This document shows, piece by piece, positions 1 to 5,723 of a stretch of DNA of 13,904 nt. The position numbers and the translations under genes are program-made. The notes under the pieces were generated by a model. That model worked only from the letters and a program-made list of their open reading frames with translations. It was not told the origin of the DNA and did not search any database. How positions within the stretch are numbered: the stretch's first letter is position 1; the number at the start of each line of letters is the position of its first letter. Origin of the DNA: UBA9926 sp964524295 (GTDB lineage: Bacteria; Pseudomonadota; Gammaproteobacteria; Pseudomonadales; Azotimanducaceae); contig CAZGCW010000099.1 in assembly GCA_964524295.1 (NCBI GenBank), positions 1 to 13,904 of the forward strand, given 5' to 3'.

Positions 1-55
1 GTGCTAATGACCCATAATGATCCTGACGGGTGCTAATGACCCATAATGATCCTGA
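1..55. repeat. Two-copy direct tandem repeat, 29-bp period, at the window edge
   Basis: Positions 1-26 and 30-55 are identical 26-bp sequences separated by the trinucleotide cgg, giving a 29-bp period. Each copy contains TAATGA twice. All three forward frames hit stops within the first two units, and 29 is not a multiple of three, so this is not a protein repeat. The array may continue to the left of the window. It ends 32 bases before the start codon of the first gene, so it could be a VNTR-like array or a set of tandem regulator sites in that gene's leader; the sequence does not decide. Confidence 0.85.
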
Positions 56-75
56 GTAATGCCAATCAACACATT

Positions 76-82
76 AAAGGAG
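76..82 (+). promoter_or_regulatory. Ribosome binding site that fixes the first GST start
   Basis: AAAGGAG lies five bases before the ATG at 88. It favours that codon over the in-frame ATG at 46, which lies inside the second tandem-repeat copy and has no such site. Confidence 0.8.
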
Positions 83-87
83 TTTCA

Positions 88-1089
88 ATGCCTGAAAAGT
101 ATGTCCTCTACGGAGGGGAACTGAGCTATTTCACACGAAAACTGGAGGCGGCTCTCATATTCTATGGTGCTGATTTTAGTTTTGAAGCTAAAAGCGATAA
201 GAATCGAGAGACGCTTGAAACTCGCTCGGGAACCCACCAGGTTCCAGTTCTGAGAACTCCGGAAAACTGGCTGATCGCAGATACGACCCCAATAATGGCT
301 CTACTCGATACTCGATTCCCTCATCGACGCATGTTTCCTGAAGGTAAGCTGGGCGTCCTGGTTCATCTTCTGGAAGAATATTTCGATGAATGGGTAGCCA
401 GAACCATGGTTCACTATCGCTGGCATTATCCCGAAAGTGCCGCATTTGCTGCCAATCGCATGGCGGCAGGTAATCCACAGGCGGCTGAACGGGTTCTGAC
501 CTGGGGACCTAAAGCCTGCAGGGCTACCGGCACCGATTCACAACGGCAAAGGCAAGCTGCCGAAGACGAGTATGTGCGTATATTGGAATCCATGGAGGCC
601 CAGCTGGCGGCCACTCCCTACCTGCTTGGATCTAGGCCCAGCGCCGTGGATTGCGTCGTCCTGGGTGGACTCCGGGCGCATACTAACATGGACCCTGACC
701 CGAAAAAGCGAGTCGCCGGTTATCCTCGTGTCGTTGCCTGGGCTGAGAGCTCAGCAGACCGATGGTCCGGCGAAGGCGATCTCTGCGAATTCGACCGCCC
801 TAGCGCCTTTGGCCAATCTATTATCAGCGAGATGGCCCAGACTTACCAACCCTATGTCCTCGCCAATAGAGCCGCCATGGCAGTTAAGGCAAAAGCATTC
901 CATGCGCGCATCTACGATGAAGAAGTCAGCTATCTGTGCCGCCCCTATATAGAACAATCCAGGCAGATGCTTGAGACAAGAATAGACAACCTACTAACAG
1001 CCGATCAAGAAAGCACCCGGGCTTGGCTTAACGAGCATCGTTTGACTTGTTTTCAGAGTCAACCCCCAAATCCAGTTAACAATGGCTAG
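88..1089 (+). CDS. Long glutathione S-transferase-like protein (333 aa)
   Basis: GST-fold protein, probably cytosolic and glutathione-dependent; the substrate is not identifiable. The N-terminal thioredoxin-like domain (about residues 5-80) begins YVLYGGELSYFTRK, which puts Ser13/Tyr14 at the usual catalytic position. It has the cis-proline loop QVPVL (Pro53) and Asp65-Thr66 where GSTs keep the glutathione-binding acidic/Ser pair. The all-alpha domain contains LGSRPSAVDCVVLGGL (about 180-195), where SAVD is the N-capping box. At 333 residues it is roughly 100 longer than a typical GST; the extra length includes a helical insert (about 85-165) and a C-terminal extension after about 225. The start at ATG 88 is chosen for the AAAGGAG five bases upstream and because the protein then begins close to the first beta strand. 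It is first in a plus-strand run, 69 bp ahead of the PLP enzyme. An ether-cleaving or dehalogenating GST is possible but not shown. Confidence 0.8.
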   Translation: MPEKYVLYGGELSYFTRKLEAALIFYGADFSFEAKSDKNRETLETRSGTHQVPVLRTPENWLIADTTPIMALLDTRFPHRRMFPEGKLGVLVHLLEEYFDEWVARTMVHYRWHYPESAAFAANRMAAGNPQAAERVLTWGPKACRATGTDSQRQRQAAEDEYVRILESMEAQLAATPYLLGSRPSAVDCVVLGGLRAHTNMDPDPKKRVAGYPRVVAWAESSADRWSGEGDLCEFDRPSAFGQSIISEMAQTYQPYVLANRAAMAVKAKAFHARIYDEEVSYLCRPYIEQSRQMLETRIDNLLTADQESTRAWLNEHRLTCFQSQPPNPVNNG

Positions 1090-1158
1090 ATCAACAATAA
1101 GAGCCTGCTGACAATCTGGACCGCTGAAGTAAGCGACTATGGAGAAGGAAAGAATTTA

Positions 1159-2430
1159 ATGTCTAATTCGGAACTGTTGCAAAAGAGAGAACAAATACTC
1201 GGAAAAGCCCAATTATTCTATCGAGAACCCGTTCAGATTGTGCGCGGCCAGGGTGTTTACCTTTATGACCAACACGATCGTCGATTCATTGATATGTACA
1301 ATAATGTGCCTTGCGTCGGTCATGGAAACCCCAAGGTTGTCGCCGCCCTGCAGCAACAGATGGCTGAGCTGAATGTTCACAGCCGGTATCTGCACGGCGG
1401 TATCATTGATTTTGGCAAGCGATTACTGGATTACCATGCTGACCATCTGGATAGTATTGTGTTCTCCTGTTCCGGTACGGAGGCCGTCGAAGTTGCCCTC
1501 ATGACAGCTCGGCATGCAACAGGAGGACAAGGCATCATTTGTACCGATGCCACTTATCATGGCAATAGCACAGAAGTCGCGAAAATGTCGGCACGACCTG
1601 TCTCTGATCCCAGATTTCGCAGCATTCCATTTCCTCAATCTTATCGCCCTCTTGTAGAAGGGGCTACTAATGAGGAACTCTGCCAGTTGTATCTAGACAA
1701 GGTTAAAAGCGCAATCGATGACTTCGCAGAAAATGGTATCCCCTTCGCCGGTATGATTGTCTGTTCTATTTTCGCCAACGAAGGTTTGCCTGATATACCC
1801 GCCGGATTCATGTCCCAGGCTGCGTCTATGGTGCGGGCGGCGGGCGGTGTATTCATTGCTGACGAGGTCCAGGCTGGATATTGCCGCTCAGGCCACTGGT
1901 GGGGCTATGAAACCAGCGGTTTTGAACCTGATATCGTAGTAACGGGTAAACCTATGGGAAATGGCTTGCCTTTGTCTGCTGTAGCTGCAAACCGCGATCT
2001 CATTGCGGCTTTTAGAGAAAAGACCGGCTATTTCAATACCTTTGCATCCAGCCCCCTGCAAGCCGCAGTGGGCATGGCCGTCCTGGATGTGATCGAAACC
2101 GATAACCTGCTCACAACGGCGACTGAGGTCGGACAATACCTTCAGACAGAACTGTCAAAAATGCAGCCCGCCTGCGAAGCCATGGCAGAGGTGCGCGGTC
2201 GCGGTTTGTTCATCGGCATCGAGTGGGTAAACGATCAGAAACTTAAAGTCGCTGATCGTAAAGGTGCTTTTGAGGTGGCTAACAGAATGAAACAAAAAGG
2301 CTTCCTGATCAGTAATGCCGGTGCACTAGGCAACATTGTGAAAATAAGGCCACCACTGGTGTTCAAACAGGAACACGCTGACCTGTTCCTGACTGCCTTC
2401 GCTGAGATGCTGACTGAGATCAATCGATAA
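1159..2430 (+). CDS. Class III PLP-dependent aminotransferase or phospholyase (423 aa)
   Basis: Fold-type I, class III PLP enzyme of usual length (about 420-450). Visible motifs in order: CSGTEAVEVAL (about 104-114), the PLP phosphate-binding loop; ATYHGNS with Tyr133 stacking on the cofactor; ADEVQAGYCRSG with Asp235 contacting the pyridine nitrogen; VTGKPMGNGLP with Lys264 as the Schiff-base lysine; and FNTFASSPL (292-300). The class includes omega-transaminases and the phospholyases ETNPPL and PHYKPL, which release phosphate and ammonia from O-phosphoethanolamine or phosphohydroxylysine. The next gene is a small-molecule kinase translated from an overlapping start, which favours the phospholyase reading (inference). 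The start at ATG 1159 follows GGAGAAGGAAAG (1141-1152). An ordinary omega-transaminase remains possible. Confidence 0.88.
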   Translation: MSNSELLQKREQILGKAQLFYREPVQIVRGQGVYLYDQHDRRFIDMYNNVPCVGHGNPKVVAALQQQMAELNVHSRYLHGGIIDFGKRLLDYHADHLDSIVFSCSGTEAVEVALMTARHATGGQGIICTDATYHGNSTEVAKMSARPVSDPRFRSIPFPQSYRPLVEGATNEELCQLYLDKVKSAIDDFAENGIPFAGMIVCSIFANEGLPDIPAGFMSQAASMVRAAGGVFIADEVQAGYCRSGHWWGYETSGFEPDIVVTGKPMGNGLPLSAVAANRDLIAAFREKTGYFNTFASSPLQAAVGMAVLDVIETDNLLTTATEVGQYLQTELSKMQPACEAMAEVRGRGLFIGIEWVNDQKLKVADRKGAFEVANRMKQKGFLISNAGALGNIVKIRPPLVFKQEHADLFLTAFAEMLTEINR

Positions 2431-3401
2431 TGCTCGAAGCCAGCTTACTCCTGGAGATTGCCGAAGTCGCTTTAACGCACTGGCACCTTAAGCCAGACAG
2501 TATCCAAGTCGTTTCACAATCAGAAAACATCGTATTTAAGATCGTCACACTGGACCAGCGAGCTTATGCTCTACGCCTGCACCGACCAGGCTACCATTCA
2601 CTGCAGGAACTCGAATCAGAGCAGATCTGGATACAGGCACTAGATAAATTCGGGTTACAGGTGCCCATTAATTTGAAGTCTCACCTGGGTAAGCTTTTCC
2701 CGGCGGTCGATTGCGGTGAAACAACCCGTTATGCAGGCCTCATTAACTGGTTTGATGGTGAGCCTTTGATCAAACTTTCAGAACAACGCCAAGCACTAAT
2801 TAATCCGATGGCCTTCTTGGGTGACACCTGCGCCAGGATGCACAACCAAGCAAGCCAGTGGCCAGTGCCGGCTGACTTTGTTCGGCCTCAACTTGATGTC
2901 GATGGGTTCTTTGGTGCCCATGCCTTCTGGGGTGAATTCTGGGAGGTCCCCGATTTAACTGTAAGACAAAAGGACCAATTTCTACTCATCAGGGAAAAGC
3001 TAATCACCCTACTCAGCCAATACGGCAAACCAAATGGCACTTACAGTATGATCCATGCTGACATGCATGAGGGTAATGTGATGGTATCCGGGGATGACTT
3101 CCTGCTCATTGATTTTGATGACGCTGGATTTGGCTGGCATCAGTATGATCTAGCCGTTGTCCTGTTCAATCATGCTGAAAGCGACGACTACAAAATGCGG
3201 GAAGACACCCTCATCAAAAGTTATCGAAAAACCAGAAACCTGTCTGAGGATGACCTGACTTTATTACCTTACTTCATTCTGATCAGAGCGCTGGTTACCG
3301 TGAGCTGGTTACATTTTCGCCCGGAGCATCATCAACCAGGCCTCGTTGTTAGTTTTATCGACCGAGCCCTAAGAATTGCGACCCGGCTTAAACTCATTTA
3401 G
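2430..3401 (+). CDS. APH-family small-molecule kinase (323 aa)
   Basis: Cytosolic kinase of the aminoglycoside/choline/homoserine kinase-like fold. Residues 31-52 form the N-lobe strand pair (ENIVFKIV, then YALRLHRPGYHS). The catalytic Brenner-type motif is IHADMHEGN (208-216), with Asp211 as probable base and Asn216 as metal ligand, followed by LIDFDDAGFGWHQYDLA (226-242), where Asp228 replaces the DFG Asp. These motifs match the phosphotransferase group that includes SrkA and animal hydroxylysine kinase rather than antibiotic-resistance APHs. The ATG shares its A with the last base of the upstream TAA (TAATG), so translation is probably coupled to the PLP enzyme and the two products made in similar amounts. 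Proposed role: phosphorylate the hydroxyl of an amino alcohol that the partner then eliminates. The substrate is unknown. Confidence 0.85.
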   Translation: MLEASLLLEIAEVALTHWHLKPDSIQVVSQSENIVFKIVTLDQRAYALRLHRPGYHSLQELESEQIWIQALDKFGLQVPINLKSHLGKLFPAVDCGETTRYAGLINWFDGEPLIKLSEQRQALINPMAFLGDTCARMHNQASQWPVPADFVRPQLDVDGFFGAHAFWGEFWEVPDLTVRQKDQFLLIREKLITLLSQYGKPNGTYSMIHADMHEGNVMVSGDDFLLIDFDDAGFGWHQYDLAVVLFNHAESDDYKMREDTLIKSYRKTRNLSEDDLTLLPYFILIRALVTVSWLHFRPEHHQPGLVVSFIDRALRIATRLKLI

Positions 3402-3432
3402 CGAGCAAGCGCATCTTGACCACTTGCATTCA

Positions 3433-3624
3433 ATGGTACCTATGGTTAACTACATCCTGTTCTGGAAAACCAGACCCGAAACCAAACCGATACTAAACCT
3501 GGTCCGGATACTGCTTAAAAGCCTGCTATTGCTGCTGACAGGCGCGTGTTGGACAAGCACATCAGCGCTTCATTACTCGGTCCTTGATCTTACGCACAGC
3601 AAGCCACCCATCAGAAACCGATGA
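3433..3624 (+). CDS. Doubtful 63-aa open frame with one hydrophobic segment
   Basis: The 256-bp gap between the kinase and the second GST holds one open frame starting at ATG 3433 (or 3442). The product would have a basic N-terminus, a Leu-rich stretch (KSLLLLLTGACW) and a Ser/Thr-rich tail, loosely like a lipoprotein signal, but TGAC is a poor lipobox. No convincing ribosome binding site is seen and I do not recognise a family. It is most likely chance, or a remnant; listed so that the gap is accounted for. Confidence 0.12.
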   Translation: MVPMVNYILFWKTRPETKPILNLVRILLKSLLLLLTGACWTSTSALHYSVLDLTHSKPPIRNR

Positions 3625-3657
3625 ACTCTAATGAAAATCTAACCAACAAGGACCAAC

Positions 3658-4359
3658 ATGAAACTATATACCGGTGATCTCAGCCCCTATTCTGCCAAGA
3701 TTCGTATGCAAATCTACGCCATGGGAATCGAAGACGACATTGGCTTTGATCTCCCTGTCCAGTTCATGATGGGCAAAATGTCAGAGGTCTCACCCATTGG
3801 CCGGATCCCTGTTCTCGAAACCGATCACGGCCTGGTACCTGAAAGCGAGGTCATTGCTGAATATCTTGATGAGCTCTATCCCCAGAAAGCGCTGCTTGGC
3901 AACACGCTTAAGGAACGTGCTGAAGCTCGGGTTATCTCAAAAATTGCAGATACTTATCTGATGAATAACATCTTTTTATCCCTGAGTCAGGCGAATCCCG
4001 CTAACCGCGTTCAGGCTGTGCTTGATCTTTTACTGGGTCAAGTAAAAAGAGGCATTGGTGCTTTGGAGCACCATATTGGAACAGGCAATTTTGCTGTCGG
4101 TGAAGCGCTAACCCGGGCTGACTGCACACTCACCCCGGCGCTTTGGATGTGTAACAGCACCGTTCCAAGACTCGGTGTGGACAACCCAATTCGGCCAGGA
4201 ACCCGGGTGGCAGACTACTGGCAGAAAATCCAAGACAATGATCATGCCAAGCGAATACTCCAGGAAATGGACCGAGGTCTGCAGGCAAGAATGGATGGAA
4301 CCGAACGCCGCCTGGCGAAAGAAGCGATTGCCAGGGCAACTGAAGCAGACAGCAACTAA
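3658..4359 (+). CDS. Glutathione S-transferase (233 aa)
   Basis: Ordinary-length soluble GST. The N-terminal domain opens MKLYTGDLSPYSAKIRM, giving the SPYS active-site region (Ser9-Ser12) seen in bacterial beta/omega/zeta-like GSTs. IGRIPVLE supplies the cis-proline (Pro51), and ES at 62-63 is the glutathione gamma-Glu contact in the SNAIL-type motif. The helical domain has FAVGEALTRADCTLTPALWM (145-164), with TRAD as the N-capping box. Gly-SH conjugation, reductive dehalogenation, isomerisation or ether cleavage are all possible. The start at ATG 3658 has AAGGA five bases upstream (3648-3652). The 256-bp gap to the kinase suggests its own promoter or a weaker operon link, although all five plus-strand genes run the same way. 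It is clearly distinct from the 333-aa GST upstream and does not look like a recent duplicate. Confidence 0.88.
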   Translation: MKLYTGDLSPYSAKIRMQIYAMGIEDDIGFDLPVQFMMGKMSEVSPIGRIPVLETDHGLVPESEVIAEYLDELYPQKALLGNTLKERAEARVISKIADTYLMNNIFLSLSQANPANRVQAVLDLLLGQVKRGIGALEHHIGTGNFAVGEALTRADCTLTPALWMCNSTVPRLGVDNPIRPGTRVADYWQKIQDNDHAKRILQEMDRGLQARMDGTERRLAKEAIARATEADSN

Positions 4360-4472
4360 CTGAATCTCAACAGGGCGCCCAGGCCACTTCCCTAAACCAA
4401 CTGTGGGGCTGACCATATCTCCCTATCAATCCGAGTGTTATAGTGACAATCAAGGCAGAACAGGGGTTAACG

Positions 4473-4811
4473 ATGACCAAGCAACTGGTGCTTGTACTAA
4501 CAGAACCAACCGAAGGCAAAGAGGAAGCGTTCAACGAATATTATGAGCAACTTCACCTCAAAGAGGTACTCAGTTCAACCGAGCTGAAATCTGCCCAGCG
4601 CTACCAACTCGTTGATCAAGTCGGGGAGGATTGCCCCCTGCCCTACCTTGCCCTATATGAAGGCGACAGCAGTGACACAGCCAGCTTTATTGAAAACCTG
4701 AATGAGACTAGATCCCAGCGCCAACAGAGTGATTCCCTCAATAAGCGCACTGCTCGAATCTGGGTATTTGAGGCCATTGGTCCGGAACACAAAGCATCAG
4801 AATACGGATAG
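4473..4811 (+). CDS. Small EthD-like dimeric alpha/beta-barrel protein (112 aa)
   Basis: The length, the N-terminal beta strand (KQLVLVLTEP), the signature FNEYYEQLHLKEVL (residues 20-33, with His28) and a C-terminal strand (RIWVFEAIGP) fit the ferredoxin-like dimeric alpha/beta-barrel family. This family includes EthD-like proteins and small catabolic isomerases or accessory proteins found next to aromatic, ether or terpenoid degradation genes. The function cannot be assigned beyond that. ATG 4473 is chosen over the in-frame GTG at 4443 because AGGGG (4462-4466) sits six bases before it and the beta strand starts at once. Its last 15 bases overlap the 3' end of the convergent SDR gene, with no terminator visible between them. 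It closes the plus-strand run. Confidence 0.65.
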   Translation: MTKQLVLVLTEPTEGKEEAFNEYYEQLHLKEVLSSTELKSAQRYQLVDQVGEDCPLPYLALYEGDSSDTASFIENLNETRSQRQQSDSLNKRTARIWVFEAIGPEHKASEYG

Positions 4812-5588
4812 CCCGCCATCCACCGGAAGGGTGACACCGGTAATATAGCCTGCCTTGTCAGAAGCAAGAAAGCAGGCTGCATGGGCAACATCCCAGGCAC
4901 TGCCCATCTTTCGCCTTAGGGGGACTTGTTGATCTCTTTCAGCGATGACATCTTCGCGTGCCTTGTTTACTGAGATTCGGGACTCTATTGCCATCGGTGT
5001 ATTCATTAATCCAGGCAAAATCACATTAGCGCGTATACCGTGGCGCGCGTGGGTTGCAGCCATTTGCTCAGTCAGGGCAATCACAGCGGCTTTAGTCGTT
5101 TTATAGCCTACCAATGGGTAAGGCTTTATGGCGGCCATGGAAGCAATATTAATAATACTTCCGGAGCCCGCTCGACGCATATGAGGTAAAACATGCTTGG
5201 AACTCAAAACCATGCCGCGAAGATTGATTTCAACCAGACGATCGAATGTATCTGTTGTTATTTCTTCGATTCGAGCATCGCCGCCAGCGATACTCACCCC
5301 AACATTGTTGTGCAGTATGTCGATCTGCTGCCATTGATCGATAACCTGTTGTACCATCTGACGAATGTCAGATTCTCGGCGCACGTCTACCTTTACAGCC
5401 AAGCCCGAGAGCCCTTCAGCTTTGATCATCTCGACCGTTTCCTGAGCAGATGGCAGATCCGAATCAGCTACCACGACCTTGGCCCCTTCCCGAGCAAACT
5501 GAATCGCCGTGGCGCGACCGTTGCCAATGGTTTCACCCTGGGTTTGTCCACCCCCCACGACAATGGCGACCTTTTCTTTAAGCAGCAT
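4797..5588 (-). CDS. Short-chain dehydrogenase/reductase, probably NAD-dependent (263 aa)
   Basis: Classical SDR of typical length with a Rossmann fold; it probably oxidises a secondary alcohol to a ketone or the reverse. The cofactor loop is VGGGQTQGETIGNGRA (11-26), longer than the usual TGxxxGxG because residues are inserted between the glycines. Asp42 after beta 2 (VVVADSD) suggests NAD(H) over NADP(H). NNVG is at 94-97, and the catalytic tetrad is Asn122 (INLRG), Ser150 (INIASM) and Tyr162/Lys166 (YKTTK). The C-terminus ends GYITGVTLPVDGGLSVF, the usual SDR tail. ATG 5588 has AGGA only two bases upstream, which is rather tight. The gene lies 135 bp downstream of the TonB-dependent receptor on the same strand, so both may serve one substrate. 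The 3' end overlaps the convergent EthD-like gene by 15 bp. Confidence 0.92.
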   Translation of the reverse strand: MLLKEKVAIVVGGGQTQGETIGNGRATAIQFAREGAKVVVADSDLPSAQETVEMIKAEGLSGLAVKVDVRRESDIRQMVQQVIDQWQQIDILHNNVGVSIAGGDARIEEITTDTFDRLVEINLRGMVLSSKHVLPHMRRAGSGSIINIASMAAIKPYPLVGYKTTKAAVIALTEQMAATHARHGIRANVILPGLMNTPMAIESRISVNKAREDVIAERDQQVPLRRKMGSAWDVAHAACFLASDKAGYITGVTLPVDGGLSVF

Positions 5589-5594
5589 GTCCTA

Positions 5595-5604
5595 ACTCAA
5601 CTGA
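5595..5604. promoter_or_regulatory. Possible third copy of the ACTCAA-type operator, upstream of the SDR
   Basis: ACTCAACTGA lies seven bases above the SDR start and matches ACTCAATTGA in the monooxygenase promoter (13041-13050) at nine of ten positions. It is part of the imperfect dyad CTCAacTGAG. It overlaps the SDR leader rather than a recognisable promoter, so it is weaker evidence than the other two copies. Confidence 0.3.
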
Positions 5605-5627
5605 GGAAATCCTTTCGAGTCTATAGC

Positions 5628-5657
5628 GGTCTCGTTTTGCCATAAAGCATTGAGACC
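5628..5657. repeat. Short inverted repeat in the SDR leader
   Basis: GGTCTC (5628-5633) and GAGACC (5652-5657) are complementary six-base arms around an 18-base loop, between the SDR start and the larger hairpin. A weak RNA hairpin in the SDR leader is possible; chance is also possible. Confidence 0.35.
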
Positions 5658-5683
5658 CAGGCTCGTATCGGTGTCAAATTGTT

Positions 5684-5711
5684 TGTGACTGGGTTATCGA
5701 ACCCAGTCACA
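5684..5711 (-). terminator. Strong 12-bp hairpin just after the TonB-dependent receptor
   Basis: TGTGACTGGGTT (5684-5695) and AACCCAGTCACA (5700-5711) pair perfectly around ATCG. The hairpin begins 12 bases beyond the receptor's stop on the minus strand. No U-tract follows on the minus strand; on the plus strand it is followed by CCGATTTT. It may therefore work as an attenuator, a 3'-end stabiliser or a partial terminator that lowers SDR expression relative to the receptor, rather than a classic intrinsic terminator. Confidence 0.5.
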
Positions 5712-5723
5712 CCGATTTTACAA

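Noticed and set aside
1..55. Start of a CRISPR array
   Set aside because: The copies are separated by only three bases, so there is no spacer, and no cas gene is nearby.
2430..3401. Aminoglycoside resistance phosphotransferase
   Set aside because: The fold is shared, but the motif context and coupling to a PLP enzyme fit a metabolic small-molecule kinase better.
88..4359. The two GSTs with the SDR as a lignin beta-aryl-ether (LigD/LigF/LigG-like) pathway
   Set aside because: The family types match, but the GST lengths and motifs do not specifically resemble LigE, LigF or LigG, and the SDR lies in an opposing cluster; too weak to claim.
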